Counted from the first letter of the stretch, positions 16,157 to 23,869 are shown. The stretch: 64,000 nt of DNA from Nocardia rhamnosiphila NBRC 108938 (GCF_000720425.1 NZ_JOAJ01000002.1:496001-560000), one strand, 5' to 3'. The notes: generated by a model not told the origin, from the letters alone. A program made the numbers and translations.

Positions 16157-17218
16157 CTACGCCGCTGTTCCGTCGCCGACGGACTCGCCGTGTTCGCCGA
16201 GTCGGGGTGGCGGCCGGTAGTCCGGGCTCCAGCCGGCGACGTGTATGGACGAGCCGACGAGCCGGTGCTCCCCTGCCTGTACGACCATGTCCGGGGTCGC
16301 CTCCAGTGCCTCCGGCAGCGTGCGCACCGCCGCGGCGGGGACGCCGAGCGGCCGTAATCGTGCCTCCCAGGACGCCGCGGTGTCGGTGGCCAGTACGGCG
16401 GTCACCATGCCGAGAACGGATTCGCGGCTGCTCACCCGTTCGGCCATGGTCTCGAACCCGGCCAGCCCGGCCTCACCCGCGAAGAGCTTCCAGAACCCGT
16501 CGTGGGTGATGAACAGCGCGAGATACCCCTGTGCGGTCGGGAAAAGCTGAGCCGGAACGTAATACGAGTGAGCGCCATAAGGCCGGCGCTGAGGTTCGGT
16601 GCCGTTGTCGAGGTAGGCGGCCGCGTGATAGTTCAGCTGGGACAGCATCACATCGCGCAAGGAGACATCGATCTGCCCACCCCGCCCCGACACGATCTGG
16701 GCGAGCAACCCCAGCGCGGCGGTCAGACCGGTGGAGTTGTCGGCGGAGGAGTACCCCGGCAGCGTGGGTGGTCCGGCGGGATCGCCGGTGAGCGCGGCGA
16801 CACCGGTGGCCGCCTGGACGACGTAGTCGAAGGCGGGGTCGTCCCCGTTGTCCAGACCGAAACCGGTGAGGGCGACGCAGACGATCCGCTCGTTGTATCT
16901 GCGCAGCGCCTCGTAGGTGAGTCCGAGTTTGCGGATGGCCGAGGGTTTCAGGTTCACCAGCAGTGCGTGGGCATCCGCGGCCAGTTCGCCGAGGCGGCGC
17001 TGCCCGGCCTCGGCGGTCAGATCCAGGCAGATGCTGCGTTTGCCGCGGTTGAGGCTGGCGAAATACGAAGCACCGACCTTGCGTGAGATATCGCCACCCG
17101 GCGGTTCGAGTTTCACCACGTCCGCGCCCAGGTCGGCCAGCATCATGGTGGCGTAGGGGCCGGCCAGCATGGTGCCAACCTCCAGCACCCGGATACCGGC
17201 CAGCGGCCCGGAAATCAT
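16157..17218 (-). CDS. CaiB/BaiF family III CoA-transferase
   Basis: This 353-residue protein opens with the family hallmark GIRVLEVGTMLAGPYATMML then LADLGADVVKLEPPGGD. These enzymes move CoA from a donor thioester to a carboxylic acid through an aspartyl-CoA intermediate; an aspartate in SSADNSTGL is a candidate for that role. The C-terminal part includes ATDTAASWEARLRPLGVPAA. It is rather short for the family (often 380-400). The start overlaps the last of four tandem micro-ORFs by ATGA, which ties its translation to the upstream LLM gene. Context with an acyl-CoA mutase suggests it activates the mutase substrate. A broken copy of its 3' part lies near 11.6 kb. Confidence 0.88.
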   Translation of the reverse strand: MISGPLAGIRVLEVGTMLAGPYATMMLADLGADVVKLEPPGGDISRKVGASYFASLNRGKRSICLDLTAEAGQRRLGELAADAHALLVNLKPSAIRKLGLTYEALRRYNERIVCVALTGFGLDNGDDPAFDYVVQAATGVAALTGDPAGPPTLPGYSSADNSTGLTAALGLLAQIVSGRGGQIDVSLRDVMLSQLNYHAAAYLDNGTEPQRRPYGAHSYYVPAQLFPTAQGYLALFITHDGFWKLFAGEAGLAGFETMAERVSSRESVLGMVTAVLATDTAASWEARLRPLGVPAAAVRTLPEALEATPDMVVQAGEHRLVGSSIHVAGWSPDYRPPPRLGEHGESVGDGTAA

Positions 17219-17286
17219 GGCGACTCCTTCGAAGCGGGGCCGTGCGGTCCGCGGAGTCCAGGGCCAAGACGGCGGTATCGCATCAT
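17215..17286 (-). CDS. Micro-ORF 1 of coupled array (23 aa)
   Basis: ATG ATG at 17286 begins a 23-codon frame whose core reads RYRRLGPGLRGPHG. AAGGAG lies inside its last codons and serves as the ribosome site of the CoA-transferase; its stop overlaps that start (ATGA). The core motif RYxRLxxGLRxP is shared with micro-ORFs 2-4 and with the one at 47,730. Whether the peptide itself matters or only its translation is unknown. Confidence 0.55.
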   Translation of the reverse strand: MMRYRRLGPGLRGPHGPASKESP

Positions 17287-17360
17287 GGCAGCTCCTTCGG
17301 CGCAGATCGATGCGGGCCGCGAAGGCCGGAGCGAAGGCGAAGGCGAAGGTATCCCATCAT
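17283..17360 (-). CDS. Micro-ORF 2 of coupled array (25 aa)
   Basis: ATG ATG at 17360 begins a 25-codon frame with core GYLRLRLRSGLRGPH and tail SAPKELP. It is one repeat unit longer in the LR tract than its relatives, consistent with a triplet-preserving expansion (CTTCGC repeated). Start and stop both overlap neighbours by ATGA. The AAGGAG in its tail is placed to serve micro-ORF 1. Confidence 0.55.
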   Translation of the reverse strand: MMGYLRLRLRSGLRGPHRSAPKELP

Positions 17361-17425
17361 GACAGCTCCTCCGGCGCGTGTTCATGCGGGCCGCGGAGCC
17401 CGGAGCCAAGGCGGAGGCGCGTCAT
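17357..17425 (-). CDS. Micro-ORF 3 of coupled array (22 aa)
   Basis: A single ATG at 17425 begins a 22-codon frame with core TRLRLGSGLRGPH and tail APEELS. It lacks the RY pair found in the others. A GGAGGAG in its tail lies just upstream of micro-ORF 2, and both ends are ATGA overlaps. Confidence 0.55.
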   Translation of the reverse strand: MTRLRLGSGLRGPHEHAPEELS

Positions 17426-17493
17426 GACAGCTCCGCCGGCGCTGGTTGACGCGGGTCGCGGAGGCCGGCACGGAGGCGGGGGTATCGCATCAT
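17422..17493 (-). CDS. Micro-ORF 4 of coupled array (23 aa)
   Basis: ATG ATG at 17493 overlaps the stop of the LLM gene (ATGA) and begins a 23-codon frame with core RYPRLRAGLRDPR and tail APAELS. It is therefore first in order of translation after the LLM protein. GCGGAG in its tail precedes micro-ORF 3. Confidence 0.55.
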   Translation of the reverse strand: MMRYPRLRAGLRDPRQPAPAELS

Positions 17494-18446
17494 CGGAGGT
17501 CCTTCGCGATCTGCGCGATCATCTCCCGGGTGCGGCGTTTGGAGGCGATCAGTTCGTCGCGGGTGTCACCGATGGGCAGCAGGCGGACGGACAGGTCGGT
17601 GGCGCCGGCCTCGGCGTAGCGGCGCAGGCCGGCGGCGATGGCGTCTTCGTCGCCGGCGATGCAGATATCGCCGATATCGCGGGCGTCGCCCTGTTCCAGC
17701 AGGCGCTGATAGTTCGGGGAGACCTCGGCTTCGCCCAGGATGCGGTTGGCGCGCTCGCGAGCGGTGGCGATATCACCGGACGCGCACAGGCAGATAGGCA
17801 GTCCGGCAACGATTCTCGGGGCGCCGCGGCCGGCGTCGGCGGCGGCTTTGGTGATGCGGGGGGCGATATGGTCGGCGATGGCGCGTTCGTCGGCCATCCA
17901 CAGGATGGTGCCGTCGGCGTGTTCGCCCGCGATGCGCAGCATGACCGGGCCCAGCGCGGCGACCAGGACCGGCAGGGGCGCCACCGGGCCGAGATCGAGG
18001 GGGTTGTGCACGGTGAAGCTGCCGTTGGACACTTCGATGGTGCCGGGTCCGTTCAGGGCGGGATTCAGGACCTCGAGGTAGTCGCGGGTGTAGGCGGCCG
18101 GTTTCTCGTACGGCAGGCCGAGCATGTCCTGCACGATCCAGTGATGCGACGGCCCCACGCCGAGGGCGAGCCGGCCGCCGGCGACCGCGTGCGCGGACAG
18201 GGCTTGCCGGGCCAGGGCGATGGGGTGCTGGGCCTGGAGCGGGACCACCGCGGTGCCGAGTTCGATCCGTTCGGTCACCGCACCGAGCAGCGCCACGGTG
18301 ACCAGTGCGTCGAAATCGGTGGGAATCTGGGGAATCCAGGCGGTGTCCATACCGGCCGCTTCGGCCCATTTGATGTCGTCGATCATCCGGGCGGCCTTGC
18401 GCGCGGTGTCGCCGCGCTCGGGTCCGATCATCACGCCGATCCGCAC
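17490..18446 (-). CDS. F420-dependent LLM-class oxidoreductase (TIGR03564-like)
   Basis: The 318-residue protein begins MRIGVMIGPERGDTARKAAR, typical of a Mycobacterium/Nocardia F420-dependent luciferase-like group. Other family features are GMDTAWIPQIPTDFDALV, RIELGTAVVPLQAQHPIALA (the TAV/P strand of the barrel) and LALGVGPSHHWIVQDMLG. Such TIM-barrel enzymes use reduced F420 or flavin for hydride transfer or oxygenation. The substrate is unknown. It is the middle gene of the acyl-CoA mutase operon: the mutase small subunit lies 86 bases upstream across a hairpin, and its stop overlaps the first micro-ORF. Confidence 0.85.
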   Translation of the reverse strand: MRIGVMIGPERGDTARKAARMIDDIKWAEAAGMDTAWIPQIPTDFDALVTVALLGAVTERIELGTAVVPLQAQHPIALARQALSAHAVAGGRLALGVGPSHHWIVQDMLGLPYEKPAAYTRDYLEVLNPALNGPGTIEVSNGSFTVHNPLDLGPVAPLPVLVAALGPVMLRIAGEHADGTILWMADERAIADHIAPRITKAAADAGRGAPRIVAGLPICLCASGDIATARERANRILGEAEVSPNYQRLLEQGDARDIGDICIAGDEDAIAAGLRRYAEAGATDLSVRLLPIGDTRDELIASKRRTREMIAQIAKDLR

Positions 18447-18472
18447 GATTCCTCCACTCTCATGATTCGGGT

Positions 18473-18505
18473 GGAGCCGCCGCCCACCGTCACGGCGGCG
18501 GCTCC
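18473..18505. terminator. Strong hairpin between mutase small subunit and LLM gene
   Basis: GGAGCCGCCGCC and GGCGGCGGCTCC form perfect 12-bp arms around a 9-base loop in the 86-base gap. No T-run follows, so it may be an RNA stabiliser or attenuator rather than a simple terminator. It would set the ratio of mutase to downstream gene expression. Confidence 0.5.
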
Positions 18506-18532
18506 GGGCCCGGACGACGCGGCGTCCGGGGG

Positions 18533-18940
18533 TCAGGGTGAGGGCGGCGCCGGGGTTCCGGTGAGCGCCCGCATCTCGGTGACGAGTACGTCCAGCGGGG
18601 TGCCGGTCGGGAAGACGGCGGCGGCGCCGGAGGCCCGCAATTTCTCGATATCGCCCTGCGGGATGGTGCCGCCGACCACCACCGCGATATCGGCGGCGTC
18701 GGCCGCGCGCAAGGCGTCGACCACGCGCTGGGTCAGGGCGACGTGCGCGCCGGACAGAATGCTCAGGCCCACCACCGCCACGTCCTCCTGGACGGCGATG
18801 GACACGATGTCCTCGATACGCTGCCGGATCCCGGTGTAGACGACCTCGAAACCGGCGTCGCGCAGGGTGCGGGCGACGATTTTGGCACCGCGATCGTGGC
18901 CGTCGAGACCGGGTTTGGCGACCAGTACCCGTGCGGTCAT
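18533..18940 (-). CDS. B12-binding subunit of acyl-CoA mutase
   Basis: From ATG 18940 the product has 135 residues, the normal size for a stand-alone cobalamin-binding subunit. It carries the base-off B12 signature DxHxxG in KPGLDGHDRGAK (residues 13-18), then VGLSILSGAH and VVGGTIPQGD, which line the corrin pocket. It pairs with the large subunit just upstream; the genes overlap by one base (TGATG). The split architecture resembles isobutyryl-CoA or 2-hydroxyisobutyryl-CoA mutase and archaeal methylmalonyl-CoA mutase rather than the fused propionate-pathway enzyme. The longer frame that contains this gene is a shadow over the large subunit. Confidence 0.9.
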   Translation of the reverse strand: MTARVLVAKPGLDGHDRGAKIVARTLRDAGFEVVYTGIRQRIEDIVSIAVQEDVAVVGLSILSGAHVALTQRVVDALRAADAADIAVVVGGTIPQGDIEKLRASGAAAVFPTGTPLDVLVTEMRALTGTPAPPSP

Positions 18941-20517
18941 CAGAACACCACCGGCTGCTGGAATTCGCCCCAGACCGATTTCAGGGCGGCGGTCATCTCG
19001 CCCACCGTGCAGTAGGCGTTCGCGCAATCGATCAAGCGGTGCATGAGGTTGTCGTCTCCTTCGGCGCCCCGCGACAGCGCCGCCAGGGTCTCGCGGACGG
19101 CGGCGGTGTCGCGTTCGGCTTTCACCTTGGCCAGCCGTTTCAACTGGGTTTCGCGGCCGTCGGAATCCAGTTCGTAGGTGGAGATCTCGGGGGCCGGCTC
19201 GTCGGAGACGAATTTGTTCACCCCGACCACCGGTTTCGCGCCGGATTCGATGTCCTGGTGCAGTTTGTAGGCCTCGTCGGCGATCAGGCCCTGCAGGTAG
19301 CCGTCCTCGATCGCCCGGACCATGCCGCCGCGGTTCTCCAGGTCGGTCATGATCTCCTGGATGGCCGCCTCGGTCTTGTCGGTGAGCGCTTCCACGAAAT
19401 AGGAGCCGCCCAGCGGATCGGCCACCCGGGTCACCCCGGTCTCGTAGGCGAGGATCTGCTGGGTGCGCAGTGCCATGGTCGCCGATTCCTCGCTGGGCAG
19501 GGCGAACGGTTCGTCCCAGGCGGCGGTGAACATCGACTGCACGCCGCCGAGCACCGCGGCCAACGCCTCGTAGGCGACGCGGACGAGATTGTTCTGCGCC
19601 TGCGGGGCGTAGAGGGAAGCGCCGCCGGCCACACAGCCGAAGCGGAACATCGACGCCTTGTCCGTGGTGGCGCCGTAGCGTTCGCGCACGATGGTCGCCC
19701 AGCGGCGGCGCCCGGCCCGGTATTTGGCGATCTCCTCGAAGAAATCGCCGTGGGTGTAGAAGAAGAACGAGATCTGCGGGGCGAACTTCTCGATACTCAT
19801 CCGGCCGCGTTCGACGACGGTATCGCAGTAGGTGACGCCGTCGGCGAGGGTGAACGCCATCTCCTGGACCGCGGTCGCGCCGGCATCGCGGAAATGCGCG
19901 CCGGCCACCGAGATGGCATTGAAACGCGGGACCTCGGCGGCGCAGAACTCGATGGTGTCGGCGATGAGCCGCAGCGAGGGTTGTGGGGGCCAGATCCAGG
20001 TGCCGCGTGAGGCGTATTCCTTCAGGATGTCGTTCTGGATGGTGCCGGTGAGCTTCGCCCGGGGCACGCCTTTCTTCTCCGCCGCGGCGACGTAGAAGGC
20101 GAGCAGGATCGCGGCCGTGCCGTTGATGGTGAAACTGGTGCTGATCTTGTCCAGCGGGATGCCGTCGAACAGGATCTCGGCGTCGGCGAGGGTGTCGACC
20201 GCGACACCGACCCGGCCGACCTCCTCCCCCACTTCGGGATCGTCGGAGTCGTAACCGCATTGGGTCGGCAGGTCCAGCGCGACCGACAGGCCGGTGCCGC
20301 CCTGATCCAGTAGATAGCGATAGCGCCGGTTGGACTCTTCGGCGGTGCCGAATCCCGAGTACTGCCGGAAGGTCCACAGCCGTCCCCGGTATCCGGTGGC
20401 GTAGTTGCCCCGGGTGAACGGAAACGCGCCGGGCGCGGGCGGTTCGGTACGCCGGTCGGCCGGTCCGTAGACCGGATCGAGCGGGATACCCGAGGAGGTA
20501 TGGACTGCGTCGTTCAT
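18940..20517 (-). CDS. Acyl-CoA mutase large subunit (methylmalonyl-CoA mutase family), active-site variant
   Basis: ATG 20517 gives 525 residues, a catalytic TIM barrel without B12 domain. Clear family text is present: RQYSGFGTAEESNRRYRYLL, LSVALDLPTQCGYDSDDP and FTINGTAAILLAFYV. Gap-free spacing against methylmalonyl-CoA mutase numbering places Y53 at Tyr89 and R171 at Arg207, the pair that binds a carboxylated acyl group. However, the catalytic Tyr243-His244 pair reads A207-H208 (SVAGAHFRDAG). The enzyme would move a substituent within an acyl-CoA by radical chemistry, but the Tyr-to-Ala change suggests a bulkier or different substrate than methylmalonyl-CoA. An LLM oxidoreductase and CoA-transferase follow. 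Confidence 0.88.
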   Translation of the reverse strand: MNDAVHTSSGIPLDPVYGPADRRTEPPAPGAFPFTRGNYATGYRGRLWTFRQYSGFGTAEESNRRYRYLLDQGGTGLSVALDLPTQCGYDSDDPEVGEEVGRVGVAVDTLADAEILFDGIPLDKISTSFTINGTAAILLAFYVAAAEKKGVPRAKLTGTIQNDILKEYASRGTWIWPPQPSLRLIADTIEFCAAEVPRFNAISVAGAHFRDAGATAVQEMAFTLADGVTYCDTVVERGRMSIEKFAPQISFFFYTHGDFFEEIAKYRAGRRRWATIVRERYGATTDKASMFRFGCVAGGASLYAPQAQNNLVRVAYEALAAVLGGVQSMFTAAWDEPFALPSEESATMALRTQQILAYETGVTRVADPLGGSYFVEALTDKTEAAIQEIMTDLENRGGMVRAIEDGYLQGLIADEAYKLHQDIESGAKPVVGVNKFVSDEPAPEISTYELDSDGRETQLKRLAKVKAERDTAAVRETLAALSRGAEGDDNLMHRLIDCANAYCTVGEMTAALKSVWGEFQQPVVF

Positions 20518-20592
20518 CGTTGAATACGATACTTGCAGAAAATGAGAATGCCAATACCGCTTCACGCGAACGCATAATCGACCAGGAGTGAC

Positions 20593-21423
20593 ATGCCGAC
20601 CGAACAGCAGATCTTCACCGACCGGACCCTGGTGATATCCGGAGCCAGCCGCGGCATCGGCCTCGCCGTCGCCCTGTCGGCCGCCCGCCGCGGCGCCAAC
20701 GTGGTCCTGTTGGCCAAAACGGCCGAACCGCATCCGAAGCTGCCCGGCACCGTGCACACCGCCGTCGCGGAGATCGAGGCGGCCGGCGGAAAAGCGGCCG
20801 CGGTGGTCGGCGATGTGCGGGAGGAAGCCGATGTCCAGCGGGTCGTCGAGACCGCGCTCGAACGGTTCGGCCGCATCGACTACTGCGTGAACAATGCCAG
20901 CGCCATCGCCACCGACCCCACCGAGCAGCTCTCGGCCAAGAAGTTCGACCTGATGCAGCAGATCAACCTGCGCGGCACCTTCCTGCTGACCCGGGCCTGC
21001 CTGCCCCATCTCCGGCAGGCACCGAACCCGCACATCCTGACCGTCGCGCCGCCGCTGAACACCAGCCCCCGCTGGCTCGGCGCCCACCCCTCCTACACCC
21101 TCTCGAAATACGGTATGACCCTGCTGACCCTGGGCTGGGCGGCGGAGTACGCCGACGCCGGGATCGCGGCGAACTGCCTGTGGCCGCAGACCTATATCGC
21201 GACCTCGGCAGTAGCGAATCTGCCCGACGGTTCGGACCTGCTGGAGCGGTCACGGGATCCGCGGATCATGGGCGACGCCGCCGCGGAAATCCTGTCCCGC
21301 GCGGCGCGGTACAACACCGGCAACTGCTATATCGACGCCGCCGCCCTCATCGAATCCGGCCGGACCGACCTGTCGGAATACGGCGGCGGCACCAACCCGA
21401 TGCCGGATATGTTCCTCGACTGA
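20593..21423 (+). CDS. SDR oxidoreductase, HSDL2/citronellol-dehydrogenase-like
   Basis: The 276-residue protein has the SDR cofactor loop SGASRGIG (about 16-23), NNAS at about 98-101, and YTLSKYG as the catalytic YxxxK. The segment ILTVAPPLNTSPRWLGAHPS is typical of the HSDL2/AtuB-like branch, in which PPLN replaces the usual strand end. Such enzymes oxidise alcohols of branched or terpenoid chains using NAD(P). It is divergent from the mutase operon with a 75-base promoter gap, so the two may be induced together. The role is inferred from context. Confidence 0.85.
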   Translation: MPTEQQIFTDRTLVISGASRGIGLAVALSAARRGANVVLLAKTAEPHPKLPGTVHTAVAEIEAAGGKAAAVVGDVREEADVQRVVETALERFGRIDYCVNNASAIATDPTEQLSAKKFDLMQQINLRGTFLLTRACLPHLRQAPNPHILTVAPPLNTSPRWLGAHPSYTLSKYGMTLLTLGWAAEYADAGIAANCLWPQTYIATSAVANLPDGSDLLERSRDPRIMGDAAAEILSRAARYNTGNCYIDAAALIESGRTDLSEYGGGTNPMPDMFLD

Positions 21424-21456
21424 ACCGGCCCGGAGTTCGCCGGCCGGCGCCTCGAC

Positions 21457-21660
21457 TCAGGCTTCGACCGCGGTGCCGCAGATACCGCACACCTCGAGCG
21501 TGCGGCGCTTCCAGCGCGCGACCGGCACGAAGAACACCGTGAACTGCTTGAACTCGCGTACCCGCATCCATTGCGTCGTGTTGTGGCAGCGTGGGCATGT
21601 TCGGGTTCCGCCGGGGCCGAGGTTGCGCCGCTTGGTGCCGAAACCGAAGATGAAGAACAT
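21457..21660 (-). CDS. Zinc-ribbon protein, 67 aa
   Basis: This short protein begins with a hydrophobic segment (MFFIFGFGTKRRNLGPGG) and has two CxxC knuckles, CPRCHNTTQW and CGICG near the end, which would bind one zinc. The hydrophobic stretch between them (KQFTVFFVPVARWKRR) is typical of actinobacterial zinc-ribbon proteins associated with the membrane. Function is unknown. It converges with the SDR gene on the other strand; a short GGCCGG-rich inverted repeat lies between them. Confidence 0.75.
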   Translation of the reverse strand: MFFIFGFGTKRRNLGPGGTRTCPRCHNTTQWMRVREFKQFTVFFVPVARWKRRTLEVCGICGTAVEA

Positions 21661-21799
21661 CAGCCCAGCGTAGAGGGCCGATCGATGACTACCGCCGGTT
21701 ATCAGTGGTGCGCCGCCCCACCCCCATTGTCTTACCGGGCCCGATCCGGGAAGGCCGAGGCTTGTCGCGGACCGCCAGGACGCGCGGGCGATGATACTC

Positions 21800-21910
21800 T
21801 CCCGGCCGCGCGTTGATCCGCACTTCGTGGTGGGCCATCTCCTTGGCTGCCGCCTTGGTGAGCCCCACGACCCCGGCCTCGGCGGCCGAGTAATTGGTTC
21901 GGCCGCGGAC
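21800..21910 (-). pseudogene. SDR (FabG-like) fragment
   Basis: One frame reads [20 protein letters not shown] then [14 protein letters not shown], unmistakably the active-site helix and following strand of an SDR. The catalytic lysine is replaced (YSAAE instead of YSAAK), and no start, cofactor loop or C-terminus is present. It is an isolated remnant in the 390-base gap before the AraC-type gene; the rest of the gap shows nothing else. Confidence 0.75.
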
Positions 21911-22050
21911 AGTGGAGGTCGGGAAGGGTCCGGCCGTCGGTGTGGCTGCCCCGGGCAGGCGATGGGAGGCCGGGCCTCTGCCGCCCCTTCTCCGGAAGGG
22001 GCGGCGCCCCGGGGGCCGCAAAATACCTACACTGAGCCGATGGTCCGGTT

Positions 22051-22869
22051 ATGGAGCGCGAGTCCGGTGACCGATGCCGCGACGTCCGGCTCCGCGCCTC
22101 CGCCGCGACGGGGCGCACCGCGGTGACCGGGCCCGGCCCGCGCTGGCTCGGTGGCGTGGTGTTCACTCCCGGGCTGATGGCCTTCACGGGCGAGATCGGC
22201 GATACCGCGGCCCATTCCCATGCCGCCGTCCAGGTTCTGCTGGTGACCGGCGGCGAAGTCCGGCTCACCGACGCGATGGGGTGTACGGCCGTCGCCGGAT
22301 CGGCCATCATCCCGCCCGGCGTACGCCATGAAGTGCGTGCGTCCCCCTCCGCCACCGGGTTCATCGCCTACCTCGACTCCGCCGATATCGCCGGGCGCGC
22401 CGCTCTCGCCCGGCTGCACGGCCTGCCCCTCGAAGCCGTCACCAGCTGGATCACCGCCGCCGTGCCGCGCGCGACTGCCACGGCTCCGTCGCCGGATCCC
22501 GCACCGCGGCCCTCGATCCGGTCCCCGCACCCCCTGGTGACCGAGGCCCTGCGGGTGGCCGGCGCGGCCGGTTTCCCACCGACGCTGGGAGAACTGGCCG
22601 CGGCCGTGGCCATTTCACCGAGCCGGCTGTCCCATCTGTTCTCCCAGCACGTCGGGCTGCCGTATGCGGCGTGGCGACGCTGGACCCGGTTACAGCTGGC
22701 GTCCCGCACGGTCCGCACGGGCGGGACACTCACGGAGGCGGCCCACGCGGCCGGCTTCACCGACAGCGCGCATCTGACGAAGACCTGCCGGGATCTGTTC
22801 GGTATCACCCCCACCGAAGCACTGGCCGCGGGCGGCTGGCGCGCGCCGGGCGGCTCCCGGCTCAGCTGA
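22051..22869 (+). CDS. AraC-family transcriptional regulator
   Basis: The 272-residue protein has a cupin-like N-terminal sensor part (AHSHAAVQVLLVTGGEVRLT, PPGVRHEVRA) and a C-terminal double helix-turn-helix at about 165-262: LGELAAAVAISPSRLSHLFS, then AHAAGFTDSAHLTKTCRDLF and GITPTEAL. AraC-type proteins activate genes on binding a small ligand. The start is uncertain: ATG 22051 or an internal GTG at about residue 25. The sterol desaturase-family gene follows 42 bases downstream on the same strand and is the most likely target or operon partner. Confidence 0.87.
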   Translation: MERESGDRCRDVRLRASAATGRTAVTGPGPRWLGGVVFTPGLMAFTGEIGDTAAHSHAAVQVLLVTGGEVRLTDAMGCTAVAGSAIIPPGVRHEVRASPSATGFIAYLDSADIAGRAALARLHGLPLEAVTSWITAAVPRATATAPSPDPAPRPSIRSPHPLVTEALRVAGAAGFPPTLGELAAAVAISPSRLSHLFSQHVGLPYAAWRRWTRLQLASRTVRTGGTLTEAAHAAGFTDSAHLTKTCRDLFGITPTEALAAGGWRAPGGSRLS

Positions 22870-22911
22870 TTTCTACAAGCTCACGGCCCGCGGCCGGACG
22901 ACGCTGAGTAC

Positions 22912-23859
22912 ATGTCCACCTCTGTCCGAACCTTTATCCGCTACGGCTACGTCCCGCTGATGTTGCTCGGTGTGAACGGCGCCGGGATCGCCCTGGCCGC
23001 CGGCGGCGCGCACAAGGCCTCGCTGCCGGCCCTGCTGATCGTCGCCGTCGCACTCTCCTTCGCTGCCGAACGTCTGCTGCCGTACGAGACGACCTGGAAC
23101 TCCTCCCACGGCGATACCCGGCGCGATACCGCCCATACATTCGTCAACGAAACCCTGGCCCTGGCCGGTGTGCTCGCCGTCCCCGCACTGGCCGCCCTCG
23201 TCCCCGGCGACGGAATCTGGCCCACGCACTCGCCGTTCGCCATTCAGGTGCTGATCGCGATCCTGGTCGCCGACCTGGGGATCACCCTCACCCACTACGC
23301 CAGCCACAAGGTGGGGCTGCTGTGGCGGTTCCATGCCGTACACCACAGCGTCACCCGCTTCTACGGCCTCAACGGCCTGATGAAACACCCCCTGCACCAG
23401 ACCGTCGAAACGGCCGCCGGCGTCACCCCGCTGTTGCTGGCCGGAATCCCGGTGCCGGTCGCGGCGGCACTGTCGCTGGCCGTGGCGGTACAACTACTTC
23501 TGCAACACTCCAACGCGGACTATCGTGTCGGCCCGTTGACCCACGTACTCGCGCTCAACGCGGGCCATCGCTTCCACCACCTCAAGTGGGCGGGGATCGG
23601 TGATGTCAACTTCGGGCTGTTCACCCTGCTCTGGGACCACCTGCTGGGCACCTATGGTTACGATCCCGAACGCAGGTTCAGCAGTACCGATCTGGGCATG
23701 GCCGCAAAGCCGGACTACCCCGTCGACTATCTGGCCCAACTCACCGAACCATTCACCCGGCACGGGGGCTGCGAGTTCACCACCGGCGGTGCGGTGGAAA
23801 AGCCGACGGAGCCGACGGCAGCCGTCCGGGATGCCATTGCCGGACCGCCGATCAGCTGA
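22912..23859 (+). CDS. Sterol desaturase / fatty acid hydroxylase family membrane protein
   Basis: The 315-residue protein has membrane helices at about 11-30, 37-52, 80-100 and 160-200 and the histidine clusters of the family: THYASH (about 125-130), HAVHH (about 140-144), KHPLHQ, and GHRFHHLKW (about 218-226). These bind a di-iron centre that hydroxylates or desaturates lipids using oxygen. Substrate cannot be told from sequence; sterols, carotenoids and fatty acids are all used by relatives. It lies behind an AraC regulator and converges with the methyltransferase gene, with only 10 bases between the two. Confidence 0.85.
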   Translation: MSTSVRTFIRYGYVPLMLLGVNGAGIALAAGGAHKASLPALLIVAVALSFAAERLLPYETTWNSSHGDTRRDTAHTFVNETLALAGVLAVPALAALVPGDGIWPTHSPFAIQVLIAILVADLGITLTHYASHKVGLLWRFHAVHHSVTRFYGLNGLMKHPLHQTVETAAGVTPLLLAGIPVPVAAALSLAVAVQLLLQHSNADYRVGPLTHVLALNAGHRFHHLKWAGIGDVNFGLFTLLWDHLLGTYGYDPERRFSSTDLGMAAKPDYPVDYLAQLTEPFTRHGGCEFTTGGAVEKPTEPTAAVRDAIAGPPIS

Positions 23860-23869
23860 AATCGGAGCA

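Larger units (their letters stand above)
17215..17493 (-). repeat. Four imperfect tandem repeats of 65-74 bp carrying ribosome site plus start codon
   Basis: The spacer between the LLM gene and the CoA-transferase consists of four diverged copies of one unit. Each copy holds a start codon, a GGCCTCCGCGG-like middle and a GGAG ribosome site just before the next ATGA. Unit spacing measured between starts is about 68, 74, 65 and 68 bases. Divergence among units preserves the reading frame and the overlaps, and a related unit stands alone at 47,730-47,825. Confidence 0.85.

Noticed and set aside
17215..17493. CRISPR-like reading of the tandem repeats
   Set aside because: Units are contiguous, diverged, without unique spacers, and carry ordered start/stop overlaps and ribosome sites; no cas genes are present.
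17169..18839. Plus-strand open frame of about 556 codons over the LLM and mutase genes
   Set aside because: Antisense shadow of GC-rich codons; Gly/Asp-rich text without domain features.
18533..20575. Mutase small subunit fused to a long N-terminal region
   Set aside because: The upstream part of that frame is Arg-rich shadow over the large subunit; the real start at 18,940 has a TGATG overlap and gives a normal-sized B12 subunit.
21424..21456. Terminator between SDR and zinc-ribbon genes
   Set aside because: Only short GGCCGG arms with mismatches; too weak to list as a terminator.
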